Shown here: positions 54,381-62,763 of the stretch, one piece after another
How the letters are laid out: every line of letters begins with the position of its first letter
Numbering within the stretch: the stretch's first letter is position 1
Assembly (NCBI GenBank): GCA_958448555.1
Contig: CAUDEL010000003.1
Span: forward strand, 1-64,000
Direction of reading: 5' to 3'
From: Limiplasma sp958448555
GTDB lineage: Bacteria > Bacillota > Clostridia > Christensenellales > Aristaeellaceae
DNA length: 64,000 nt
Notes under the pieces: model-generated
The model's database searches: none
The model's input: only the letters and a program-made list of their open reading frames with translations
What the model was told of the DNA's origin: nothing
Position numbers and translations under genes: made by a program

Positions 54381-54663
54381 TCCCAAGCTGCTGACAAAGT
54401 GCGGGGTGCAGGGGGATCATCAGTTGCTCAATCATTCGCGCTTCCCTGACGGTCGCGCTCATGGTTTCGCTGCCCCGCTGCGGGTCGCTTTGCCACCTTC
54501 GGTGGCAACAGCCCACAGGGCTGACGCTTCCCTGCGCGCCTGCCGGGGTTTGGGGCAGAGCCCCAAAGCCTTATGCCGCAGCATTTTTCCCGAGCGTTGC
54601 GAGCGCCCGAAGGGCGCAAGAAACGCGGCTCTCCCCAAAATCAGGGGTTTTTCAACGGTCTGA
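54381..54663. repeat. Repeat element B, hairpin-rich intergenic insert
   Basis: A 283-nt gene-free stretch with hairpins TTGCCACC TTC GGTGGCAA (54490-54508), TTTGGGGC AGA GCCCCAAA (54549-54567) and GCGCCC GAA GGGCGC (54603-54617). Its minus strand at 54481-54532 matches 21880-21929 of element A, including GGGAAGCG, CAGCCCTGTGGGCTGTTG and CAAAGCGACCCG. Short open frames cross it but have no ribosome sites. Confidence 0.8.
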
Positions 54664-54695
54664 GGGGCCGCCTTTTGCGAGGCGGCCCCGTTTTT
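54664..54695 (+). terminator. Terminator of the glycan operon (second hairpin copy)
   Basis: A perfect 10-bp stem GGGGCCGCCT / AGGCGGCCCC (54664-54673 / 54680-54689), then G and five T. Confidence 0.85.
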
Positions 54696-54701
54696 ATGGT
54701 G

Positions 54702-55064
54702 TTATTTCCGCGCAGGAACGATCTCCAGCCAGTACCCGTCCGGGTCCTTGATAAAGTAGATGCCCATTGCGGGGTTTTCGTAGCAGATGCAGCCCATCTT
54801 CTCGTGCAGGGCATGGGCGGCCTCCATGTCGTCGGTACGGAAGGCCAGATGAAACTCCTCGTCGCCCAGGTTGTAGGGCTTGTCGCGGTCGCGCAGCCAG
54901 GTCAGCTCCAGCTCGAAGCCCTCCGTGTCGTCGGCGAGATAGACGATGGTAAACTCAGGCTTTTCCTTGCGCCTCACCTCATGCAGCCCCAGCGCCTCCC
55001 GGTAGAAGGCCAGCGAGCGGTCCAGGTCCGCGACGTTGTAGTTCTCGTGAATCATGGTGAACAT
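54702..55064 (-). CDS. VOC-superfamily glyoxalase I-like protein
   Basis: A 120-aa metal-dependent protein with two beta-alpha-beta-beta-beta repeats. HENYNVADLDRSLAFYREALGL (metal His) at the N-terminus, EGFELELTW, EFHLAFRTDD and FIKDPDGYWLEIVP (metal Glu) match lactoylglutathione lyase. Detoxification of methylglyoxal is the usual role; the thiol partner in this organism is unknown. AAAGGAG lies 9 nt before the ATG. It follows the metallohydrolase by 17 nt. Confidence 0.88.
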   Translation of the reverse strand: MFTMIHENYNVADLDRSLAFYREALGLHEVRRKEKPEFTIVYLADDTEGFELELTWLRDRDKPYNLGDEEFHLAFRTDDMEAAHALHEKMGCICYENPAMGIYFIKDPDGYWLEIVPARK

Positions 55065-55081
55065 AGCGGCTCTCTCCTTTG

Positions 55082-55951
55082 CTATTCGAGATTGACGGGC
55101 AGGTCGGTATCGGCGAAGGGATCGTCGCCTCCGGGGATCTGCGGCTCCACGCGCCGCGCCGGGGCGATGGGCAACTCACCGAAATCCTTGGGCGGCTCGA
55201 TGATGTGGATATCCAGCATGCTGTCGGCAAAGGTCAGGTTCGCCACCACGCCGGGCTTGGTCAGCGCCAGCACCTCGGTGTTGGCGGTGCGGGCCCGCCT
55301 CGCAAAGTCGATGGCGACCTCGGGCCGGTCCTGCCAGTGCATGGGGATAAAGACGCGCGGCTTCAGGGTCAGGATAAAGTGATTGGCGCCCGCATCATAC
55401 ATCAGCCCCTGACGGGGATCGACGGGGAACATGCACACGTCGATGCGTTCGCCCTTGATGGGCTCAATCGCCTCATAGTAGGCGTTTTCGGCCGCCTCGA
55501 TCTCCCGAAGCGTGCTTTCCTGCCGCCAGTGCCAGAGGTTGAGATCCCCCGCGTGGAAGATGTTCATGCCGTAGGCCTGCACGAGAAAGGCCACACCGAG
55601 GTCGGTGCTCTGGAAGGCCTTGACGCTTACGTCGGGAGAGAGCTCCTTTTCCTGCAGGGGGGCCAGGCGCTTGCCCCGGGTGCCGACGGGCATGTCGCTG
55701 GAGACGATGTAGGAGACGGGCAGCCCCTGGGATTCCCAGGTGTAGACCACGGGATCGAGATGATCCGGATGGGCATGGCTGATGAAAACGTAGATCTTTT
55801 CAAAAGCCTGGAGGAACTGGGGCGTGATGCGGCCGACCTGCGAAAGCGAGCGTCCCTCGCCCTCCCAGTAGTCGAACACCAGCAACGTCCCGCCCACCTG
55901 AACGGAAAACCCGCTGTGATAGTGGTAGATGATCTTCAGCTGCCTGTCCAT
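55082..55951 (-). CDS. MBL-fold metallohydrolase
   Basis: A 289-aa cytoplasmic protein (no signal). YHSGFSVQVGGTLLVFDYW near the start, the metal motif SHAHPDHLDPVVY near 59-71, HAGDLNLWHW and PMHWQDRP are typical of the UlaG/YcjD-like beta-lactamase fold. I start at MDRQLKII; an ATG 15 codons upstream with AGGGGA is the alternative. The substrate is unknown. It forms one unit with the glyoxalase-like gene. Confidence 0.85.
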   Translation of the reverse strand: MDRQLKIIYHYHSGFSVQVGGTLLVFDYWEGEGRSLSQVGRITPQFLQAFEKIYVFISHAHPDHLDPVVYTWESQGLPVSYIVSSDMPVGTRGKRLAPLQEKELSPDVSVKAFQSTDLGVAFLVQAYGMNIFHAGDLNLWHWRQESTLREIEAAENAYYEAIEPIKGERIDVCMFPVDPRQGLMYDAGANHFILTLKPRVFIPMHWQDRPEVAIDFARRARTANTEVLALTKPGVVANLTFADSMLDIHIIEPPKDFGELPIAPARRVEPQIPGGDDPFADTDLPVNLE

Positions 55952-56120
55952 AGAAAAAGACGCCTCCCAAGAAATGATCGTAAACTGCAACATACGCACT
56001 TCCCCTGCCCAGGCGGGAAGGATATATTACAAAATGATGACTCATTCAAAGGCGGCGTCAAACGATAAAAAGCCCAAATAATCAGGCATCCGGCAATAAA
56101 GGCTTAAAAAATACTGTCCA

Positions 56121-56149
56121 AGTATATCATAGCATGTAACAAAAGTCAA
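56121..56149 (-). promoter_or_regulatory. Promoter of the metallohydrolase-glyoxalase unit
   Basis: The minus strand has TTGACT (56144-56149), 17 nt and TATACT (56121-56126). The transcript has a leader of about 160 nt, with AAGCC...GGGCTTTTTA near 56060-56110, a possible weak attenuator. Confidence 0.75.
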
Positions 56150-56214
56150 CGGTTCTTTACATAGTCGAAATGTTTGTGGAATACTCCCAAAACATCAGCG
56201 TAAATACGTACAGC

Positions 56215-56240
56215 CTGAGGCCGCGCGATGACGGCCTCAG
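56215..56240 (-). terminator. glgP: Stem-loop after glgP
   Basis: A 9-bp stem CTGAGGCCG / CGGCCTCAG lies 32 nt past the glgP stop. No T-run follows, so it is only a possible terminator. Confidence 0.45.
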
Positions 56241-56271
56241 ACTGCCGGCGAATTGTATGGGCCGTCCCGCC

Positions 56272-58731
56272 TTATTCGCAGGAGGAGCGGGAGCCCTGGA
56301 TGTGCCAGATGGTGTCGTTGTACTGGCGGATGGTGCGGTCGGAGCTGAAGAAGCCGGACTTGGCGGTATTGACGATGGCCATGCGCAGCCACTTGTCCCG
56401 GTTCTGATAATCCTCCATCATGCGGCGGTTGGCCATGGAGTAGCTTCCGAAATCCTTGAGCACGAAGTAGCTGTCCGGCATGCCGCCGTATTCGCCCACC
56501 AGCAGGGTATGGTAGAGGTCCTGCATGGCCAGGGGCTCGTTGGGAAACAGCGTTCCGTCCAGCCACTGGCTCATGGCCTTGCGGATCTCATGATTGGTCT
56601 CAAAGATGCTCATGGGGTTATAGGTCCGCTCGCGGTACATGCCCTCGACAGTATCGGCCCGCATGCCGAAGATGTAGATGTTGTCGATGCCGACCTGCTC
56701 GTAGATCTCCACGTTCGCGCCGTCCATGGTGCCAAGCGTCACGGCGCCGTTCATCATGAACTTCATGTTGCCGGTACCGCTGGCCTCCTTGCCGGCGGTG
56801 GAGAGCTGCTGGCTGATCTCGCTGGCGGGGATGAGGATCTCCGCGGTGGAAACGTCGTAGTTTTCGATGTAGACAATCTTTATCATCTGACGTGCGCGGG
56901 GATGCTTGTCGATCAGGTCCGCCAGGGCGTTGATGTAGCGGATGGTCTGCTTGGCGCGCATATAGCCGGGCGCGGCCTTGGCCCCGAAGAGGAAGAGGCG
57001 CGGCGGCATGGTGAAGTTGGGATCGTCCACGATGCGGTTATAGAGCACCTGAATATGCAGGGCGTTGAGCATCTGGCGCTTGTACTCATGCAGGCGCTTG
57101 GCCTGGGTATCGAAGACAAAGCTGGTGTCGATGTCGATGCCCTGCCGCGCCTTGACAAGCTTTTGCAGGCGCTGCTTGTTGATCTGTTTGACGGCGGCGA
57201 ACTTCTCGCGGAAGGCGGGATCGTCGGCAAAGGGGAGAAGATCGGAGAGCTTGGAGGCGTCGGCCACAAAGCCGGGGCCGATGGCGTCCTTGAGCAGGGC
57301 GGTCAGCGCGGGGTTGGCCTCCACCAGCCAGCGGCGGTGGGTGATACCGTTGGTGATGGCGGAGAACTTGGATTTGTTGAGTAGCCAGTAGTCATGGAAC
57401 AGGCTGTCCTGAAGGATCTTGCCGTGGAGCTGGCTCACGCCGTTGACGCTGAAGGAGATGGCCACGCACAGGTTGGCCATGTGCACCTGGCCGTAGGCGA
57501 TGATCGCCATATGGCCGATGCGCTCCCACTGGTCGGGATAGCTGGTGAACAGCTCGGCGCACAGGCGGCGGTTGAGCTCCTCCAGGATCATGTAGATGCG
57601 CGGAAGCGTCTGCTTCATCATGTCCACCGGCCAGCGCTCCAGCGCCTCAGACATGACGGTATGGTTGGTATAGGCCATGCAGCGGTAGGTGATGCGCTGG
57701 GCCATTTCCCAGGAGAGCCCCTCCTGATCGACCAGGATGCGGATCAATTCGGGGATGGCAAGGCCCGGGTGGGTATCGTTGATGTGGAAGACGCACTTGT
57801 CCGGCAGCATGTCAAAGTTGTTGCCGAAGTGCTTCTTGAAGTTCTTCACGGCATATTGCAGCGTGGCGCTGGTGAAGAAATAATGCTGCTTGAGGCGCAG
57901 CATCTTGCCCTCATAGTGCTTATCCTCGGGGTAGAGGACCTTGGAGATGACCTCGGCCATCTGCATTTCCTCCATGGCCTTGAGGTACTCGCCCTCTCCG
58001 AAATGGGTCAGGTCCAGATTGACACGGCTGCGCGCCGACCAGGTGCGAAGCGTATTGACGCAGTTGTTGTTGTAGCCCACGACGGGCATATCGTAGGGAA
58101 CGGCGTCGATCTGGTAGGTATCCACCAGCTTGAAAATCCGCCGCCCGTTCTCCTCGACCTCCTCCACGTGGCCGTTGAACTCCACGGTGCAGGTATCCTC
58201 GGTCCGGGGAACCTCCCAGACGTTGCCGTTTTGCAGCCAGTTGTCGGGCAATTCCACCTGCTGGCCCTCCACCAGCTTCTGGCGGAACAGCCCGTACTCG
58301 TAGCGGATCGTGCAGCCCATGGCGGGGATGTTGAGGCTGGACAGGCTGTCCAGGAAGCAGGCAGCCAGCCGGCCCAGGCCGCCGTTGCCAAGCGCGGGCT
58401 CGGGCTCCTCGGGCAAAATGGACTGGAGGTCGATTCCCAGATCCTTCAGGGCGGCGGCATAGTTCTCCTGGGAACAGAGGTTGATGAGGTTGCAGTTGAG
58501 AGAACGCCCGGTCAAAAACTCAACCGAGAGATAGTACAGGCGCTTGCGCTTGGCATCGCGCTGCTGCTTGGAGATCATCCATTTCTGCATGATCTGGTCG
58601 CGCACGGTGGAAGCGACGGCCTTGTAGAGCTGCTGCGGAGTGGCTTCCTGGACGGTAACGCCGTTATAGCGCTGCAGCTTTCCAATGATGCTCTGCTTGA
58701 TGGATTCCACATCGAACGTGGTCGTGGGCAT
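56272..58731 (-). CDS. glgP: Glycogen/alpha-glucan phosphorylase
   Basis: An 819-aa PLP enzyme releasing glucose-1-phosphate from alpha-1,4-glucans. LSVEFLTGRSLNCNLINL near 68-85, EPALGNGGLGRLAACFLDS near 112-130 and the PLP lysine motif KEASGTGNMKFMMNGAVTLGTMDGANVEI near 640-670 are diagnostic. The length is normal. AAGGAGG precedes the ATG. No other glycogen genes are nearby, so it is a stand-alone unit. Confidence 0.96.
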   Translation of the reverse strand: MPTTTFDVESIKQSIIGKLQRYNGVTVQEATPQQLYKAVASTVRDQIMQKWMISKQQRDAKRKRLYYLSVEFLTGRSLNCNLINLCSQENYAAALKDLGIDLQSILPEEPEPALGNGGLGRLAACFLDSLSSLNIPAMGCTIRYEYGLFRQKLVEGQQVELPDNWLQNGNVWEVPRTEDTCTVEFNGHVEEVEENGRRIFKLVDTYQIDAVPYDMPVVGYNNNCVNTLRTWSARSRVNLDLTHFGEGEYLKAMEEMQMAEVISKVLYPEDKHYEGKMLRLKQHYFFTSATLQYAVKNFKKHFGNNFDMLPDKCVFHINDTHPGLAIPELIRILVDQEGLSWEMAQRITYRCMAYTNHTVMSEALERWPVDMMKQTLPRIYMILEELNRRLCAELFTSYPDQWERIGHMAIIAYGQVHMANLCVAISFSVNGVSQLHGKILQDSLFHDYWLLNKSKFSAITNGITHRRWLVEANPALTALLKDAIGPGFVADASKLSDLLPFADDPAFREKFAAVKQINKQRLQKLVKARQGIDIDTSFVFDTQAKRLHEYKRQMLNALHIQVLYNRIVDDPNFTMPPRLFLFGAKAAPGYMRAKQTIRYINALADLIDKHPRARQMIKIVYIENYDVSTAEILIPASEISQQLSTAGKEASGTGNMKFMMNGAVTLGTMDGANVEIYEQVGIDNIYIFGMRADTVEGMYRERTYNPMSIFETNHEIRKAMSQWLDGTLFPNEPLAMQDLYHTLLVGEYGGMPDSYFVLKDFGSYSMANRRMMEDYQNRDKWLRMAIVNTAKSGFFSSDRTIRQYNDTIWHIQGSRSSCE

Positions 58732-58775
58732 AAGGCTCCTCCTTGATAATGGAAGTATTTGAGGATAACGACGGT

Positions 58776-58805
58776 ATTATACCATGAAGAAAGGCCCAAG
58801 GGCAA
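58776..58805 (-). promoter_or_regulatory. glgP: Extended -10 promoter of glgP
   Basis: The minus strand has TTGCCC (58800-58805), 18 nt and TGG-TATAAT (-10 at 58776-58781). Confidence 0.75.
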
Positions 58806-58845
58806 ATGATTTATCCAAAAAGCGGAAACGGGCGGGCGGGGGCAT

Positions 58846-58861
58846 GGTTTCACGTGAAACA
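58846..58861. other. parS site (15 of 16)
   Basis: GGTTTCACGTGAAACA differs from the parS consensus only at its first base. It lies between the divergent glgP and addA promoters and touches the addA -35. Confidence 0.8.
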
Positions 58862-58862
58862 T

Positions 58863-58891
58863 TTGCATTTGCCCCGCGCTTACGGTACAAT
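58863..58891 (+). promoter_or_regulatory. addA: Promoter of addA
   Basis: TTGCAT (58863-58868), 17 nt and TACAAT (58886-58891), 41 nt before the ATG. It begins one base after the parS site, so ParB binding could affect it. Confidence 0.75.
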
Positions 58892-58931
58892 AGCGCATAA
58901 GATGGATAAACAAAGGAAAGGAGCGATGAGC

Positions 58932-61900
58932 ATGCGCTTTACCCCCGCGCAGGACGCCGCCATACGCGCCAAGAACCGCGAGCTGCTGGTTTCGGCCGCG
59001 GCGGGCAGCGGAAAGACCGCCGTGCTGGTGGAGCGGATCGTGCGCCTGATCGTGGAAGAAGGCCTGAGCATCGACCGCATGCTCATCGTCACCTTTACGC
59101 GCGCCGCGGCGGGCGAAATGCGCGAACGGCTGGAGACACGGCTGAGCGAGGCGGAAAATGCGAGCCTGAGCCGTCAGGCGGACCTGGTCGCCGCGGCGCA
59201 GATCTCCACCATCCATAGCTATTGCCAGCAGGTGGTCCGGCAGAACTTCCAGCGTTGCGGGGTGGACCCGCAGTTCATGCTGGCGGACGAGCGCACGCGC
59301 GCCGCCTTTTACCGCCAGAGCATGGAGGAAACGCTGGACTGGCTCTACGAGGAGGCGGGCGGGGACGGGGACCTCCGAGCGCTCGCCCGCAAATTCAGCG
59401 AGCGCGAGATCGCCCTGATGACCGACGCGCTCTACCGCTTTCTCATGTCCCGGCCCGATCCCATGCAGTGGCTGGATCAAAGCGCGCTGCACGAATGGAA
59501 CGAGGCGGGCATGGATGCCGAGCCGCTGGCGCACGCCTTCTGCCAGGAGGCGGCCCTCATTTTGGAGGGGATGGATTCGCTGTGGGCCGAGGCAGACGCG
59601 ATGCGGGCCGACCCGGCCTTTCCGCCGCCGTACATTGCCACCCTGCAAAGCGACCGCGCGGCGCTGGATGGCCTGCGGACGGCGTGCGAAAAGGGCCTGA
59701 GCGCTCTGTGCCGGGAGCTTTCGGGGCTCAGGTTCGTCACCCTGGCTCGCTTTAGGCCCGTCACCGGCGACGAGCAGCGCGCTGCGGAGGGGTACAAGGC
59801 CCTGCGCGCCCGGATCAAGGATATGGCGGACGAGATGAAAAAGCTGCTTCCGGAGGATTTTTCCCGCGGCGTGGCGGACATGGAGGCGATGGTTCCCGCA
59901 ACGCGCGGGCTGGCCAGGCTGGTGAAGCATTTTCACGAAGGCTTCATGGGCCTCAAGCTCAGCGAGGCGTGCATCGATTTCGGGGATCTCGAGCACATGA
60001 CGCTGTCCGTCCTGAGCGACGAGGGCCTGCGGGCGGAGCAGGCCGGGCGTTTCGATGCGGTCTTTGTGGACGAGTATCAGGACGTGAGCGCCCTGCAGGA
60101 GGCCATCCTCAACGCGCTCAAGCGCGGCGCGGATGACCCGAGGCCCCAGTACTACTTTTATGTGGGCGACGTCAAACAGAGCATCTACCGCTTCCGCCTG
60201 GCCGAGCCCGGGCTGTTTCTGGGGAAGCTGGCGCAGTTTTCGCCGGAGGCCGACGCACCGTTTCGCCGGATTATTCTCAATCGGAACTTCCGTAGCCGCG
60301 TCCGGGTTCTTGATGCCGTTAACCGCGTGTTCGAACACGTCATGGATCGCCGCGTCACCGAGATTGATTACGACAGCGACGCGCGGCTTTACCCCGGCGC
60401 TGCGTCCCGGGGGGACGCGCCGGCGGAGCTGCATGTGCTGAGCACCCAGGGCCGGCGTCCGCAGGAGATGGTGCTGGCGGAGGCCGAGTTGATCGCCCGC
60501 GACATCCTCGCAACGGTGGGCCGGCCCGTCACGGACGCGGAGGGGCAGCCGGGGGCGCCGCTGCACTACCGGGACATCGCCATCCTTTTGCCCGTGGGAA
60601 AGAATGTGGCCGACAAGGTGGAGCTGGTGCTCGGCCGCATGGGGGTGCCCGTGTACTGCGAAGGCGGCGGCGACCCCATGCGCTCGGACGAGGTGAGGCA
60701 GATGATCCAGCATTTGACGCTGCTGGACAATCTGGCCAACGACGTGGCGCTGCTCAGCGAGCTGAGGAGCCCGCTGTTTGAGATGGCCGAGCGCGAGCTG
60801 GCGCAGATCCGCCTGCTGCGCCCCGAGCGTGAGGCCAGCTTTCTTGGCGCCCTGCAGGCGGCGGCCAGGGAGGGCGCGGAACCGCTGGCCTCCCGCTGCC
60901 GGGCGGTATTGGACACGCTGGAGAATGAGCGCTTCTGCGTGCGCAGCATGCCGCTGGCCCAGTACCTTTGGAGTTTTCTCAACCGCAGCGGCCTGTATGC
61001 GCACTACGGCGCCCAGCCCGGCGGAAAGCTTCGCCAGGCTAACCTGCGCATGCTCTGCCATCGGGCCGACGCCTATGAACAGAGCCACACGGATGGACTG
61101 GCGGGGTTTGTGGAGACGCTTCGATCCGAGGAGGGAGGCGCGGGCGAGCAGAGCCCGGCGGTGCTGAACCCCTGGGAGGATGTGGTGCGCGTAATGACCA
61201 TTCATAAATCCAAGGGGCTGGAGTTTCCCACGGTCTATGTGATGGGGCTGGGCGGCGCGCTGCTTCGCCGGAGCCAGACCCGGTCCGTGAGCATCCACGG
61301 AGAGATCGGCTTTGGTCTGGGGTATGTGAACGAAACGGCGCGGACCCGGCGGCCGACGCTTCTGCAGGGCGCGGTTTCCCTCAGGGAGCGCAGCGCCGAG
61401 CGCGCCGAGCGGGCGCGCGTGCTCTACGTGGCCATGACCCGCGCCAAGGCGCGATTGGTGCTGGTGGGGAGCATGAAGAACCCGGACCCCGGCGCGGCGG
61501 GCCGCTCTGGCGGCGTCTATGGCGTGCGGGAGGCCAAAAGCATGCTGGAATGGCTCCTGCAATGCGTCCGGCCCTGCGATGCCGTGACGGTGGAAAAGGC
61601 GGAACTTTCCACAGGCGACATGAGGGAAACCGTCCCGGAGGCGAAGTTCCCCACAGATTCCACAAGTTTTCCACAAAAAAGTGCCCCGTGGCGCGTCGTT
61701 TTCCACATGGAGTCAGTCATTACAAAGGATTCGGCGCATCAGGACCGGCCGATGGCCATTCCCCTCCCCGAGATGACCGGCCCGGTCCCGCCGGTTTCTT
61801 TGCCTCGGCCGGGCGTCATGGACTGGGCGGCGGTTCCCGGGGAGAAACAGCCCGCCGCGTACCCGCTCAAGCTGGGCGTAACGGCGCTGTGCCGCGCGAT

Positions 61901-62600
61901 GGATGGGGCGCAATCGCTGAGCGAGGCCGCCGAAGAGGAGGAGGAACAGCTCAAGCGCATCCCCTATGACGGTCCCCGGCCGCGGCTTTTGTCCTCCCTT
62001 CCGGCGATGCCCGCCTTTCTGGAGCCGCCGGCCCAGGAGCTGGGGCTGCTGCGCGGCGTGCAGACGCACCGCCTGCTGGGGCTTGCGGACCTCGGGGGCG
62101 CCAGGGCGGCCCGGGGGGACGAAAAAAAGATTCTTTTCCATTTAAAAGGGGAGCTGTCCCGCCTGGTGGACAAGCGGGTGATGACGGCCGCCGAGGCGGC
62201 CCTGGCCGACGCGGGGATGGCCGCCCGGTTCCTGTCGGGGGAACTGGGGCAGAGGATGCTCGCCTGCGAGACGGTGCGGCGGGAGTGGAGCTTCAACCTG
62301 CGCGTCACACAGCCGTTCCCCACGCTGCTCCAGGGCGTGATCGACCTGTGCTTCCTGGAGGACGGCGCCTGGGTGCTGGTGGATTTCAAAACCGACCGCG
62401 TGCGAAGCGGCGAGGAGCTGTGGAGGCGGTACGGCCGTCAGCTTTCGATCTACCGGCAGGCGCTGCTGGAAGGAACCCCGTGGCCCGTCCGGGAATGGGC
62501 GCTGTATTCGCTGCGGCTGGGAAAAGCGTTCTCCAAATATGACGAAGAAGCGCAAAAATATGACAGAAATATTTCAAAATCGAGGGAACAAAAGGGATAA
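58932..62600 (+). CDS. addA: ATP-dependent helicase/nuclease AddA
   Basis: A 1222-aa UvrD-type helicase with a C-terminal RecB-family nuclease, for end processing in recombination repair. Walker A SAAAGSGKTAVL is near 25-36. FVDEYQDVSALQEAIL is helicase motif II, NFRSRVRVL motif IV, and MTIHKSKGLEFPTVYV plus YVAMTRAKARLVL are motifs V and VI. The nuclease active site is QGVIDLCFLEDGAWVLVDFKTD. I prefer the ATG at 58932 (8 nt after AAAGGAG); one at 58926 is close behind. addB, normally just upstream, is absent. An unusual linker near 885-930 encodes clustered DnaA-box-like sequence. Confidence 0.93.
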   Translation: MRFTPAQDAAIRAKNRELLVSAAAGSGKTAVLVERIVRLIVEEGLSIDRMLIVTFTRAAAGEMRERLETRLSEAENASLSRQADLVAAAQISTIHSYCQQVVRQNFQRCGVDPQFMLADERTRAAFYRQSMEETLDWLYEEAGGDGDLRALARKFSEREIALMTDALYRFLMSRPDPMQWLDQSALHEWNEAGMDAEPLAHAFCQEAALILEGMDSLWAEADAMRADPAFPPPYIATLQSDRAALDGLRTACEKGLSALCRELSGLRFVTLARFRPVTGDEQRAAEGYKALRARIKDMADEMKKLLPEDFSRGVADMEAMVPATRGLARLVKHFHEGFMGLKLSEACIDFGDLEHMTLSVLSDEGLRAEQAGRFDAVFVDEYQDVSALQEAILNALKRGADDPRPQYYFYVGDVKQSIYRFRLAEPGLFLGKLAQFSPEADAPFRRIILNRNFRSRVRVLDAVNRVFEHVMDRRVTEIDYDSDARLYPGAASRGDAPAELHVLSTQGRRPQEMVLAEAELIARDILATVGRPVTDAEGQPGAPLHYRDIAILLPVGKNVADKVELVLGRMGVPVYCEGGGDPMRSDEVRQMIQHLTLLDNLANDVALLSELRSPLFEMAERELAQIRLLRPEREASFLGALQAAAREGAEPLASRCRAVLDTLENERFCVRSMPLAQYLWSFLNRSGLYAHYGAQPGGKLRQANLRMLCHRADAYEQSHTDGLAGFVETLRSEEGGAGEQSPAVLNPWEDVVRVMTIHKSKGLEFPTVYVMGLGGALLRRSQTRSVSIHGEIGFGLGYVNETARTRRPTLLQGAVSLRERSAERAERARVLYVAMTRAKARLVLVGSMKNPDPGAAGRSGGVYGVREAKSMLEWLLQCVRPCDAVTVEKAELSTGDMRETVPEAKFPTDSTSFPQKSAPWRVVFHMESVITKDSAHQDRPMAIPLPEMTGPVPPVSLPRPGVMDWAAVPGEKQPAAYPLKLGVTALCRAMDGAQSLSEAAEEEEEQLKRIPYDGPRPRLLSSLPAMPAFLEPPAQELGLLRGVQTHRLLGLADLGGARAARGDEKKILFHLKGELSRLVDKRVMTAAEAALADAGMAARFLSGELGQRMLACETVRREWSFNLRVTQPFPTLLQGVIDLCFLEDGAWVLVDFKTDRVRSGEELWRRYGRQLSIYRQALLEGTPWPVREWALYSLRLGKAFSKYDEEAQKYDRNISKSREQKG
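61605..61707 (+). other. Cluster of DnaA-box-like 9-mers inside addA
   Basis: Two exact TTTTCCACA (61667-61675, 61699-61707) plus CTTTCCACA (61605-61613) and related TTCCCCACA and GATTCCACA occur within 103 nt, all in one orientation. The encoded linker is low-complexity, so the sequence could be kept for DNA-level reasons. Confidence 0.5.
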
Positions 62601-62638
62601 ACGAATCGTTATTTCTATGCGAAAGGGAATATTCGGGG

Positions 62639-62667
62639 TTGATTTTCCTGTATTTTCCCTGTACAAT
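62639..62667 (+). promoter_or_regulatory. Promoter of the peptidoglycan-binding lipoprotein gene
   Basis: TTGATT (62639-62644), 17 nt and TACAAT (62662-62667). The leader is about 90 nt. Confidence 0.75.
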
Positions 62668-62763
62668 AGGCATGGTGGCGGGAATGTACCGCCCCGCTGT
62701 ATAGACGTAAGAGGTTTGTAACATTTCCTTTTCGACTTCCCATTAGGAAACGGAGTGTTGATT

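Noticed and set aside
54304..54663. Open frames crossing repeat element B
   Set aside because: Same reason: hairpin-built sequence, no start signals, and similarity to element A at DNA rather than protein level.
56040..56115. Riboswitch in the leader of the metallohydrolase gene
   Set aside because: A short stem with TTTTT is visible, but no known aptamer core could be recognised; only a weak attenuator is possible.
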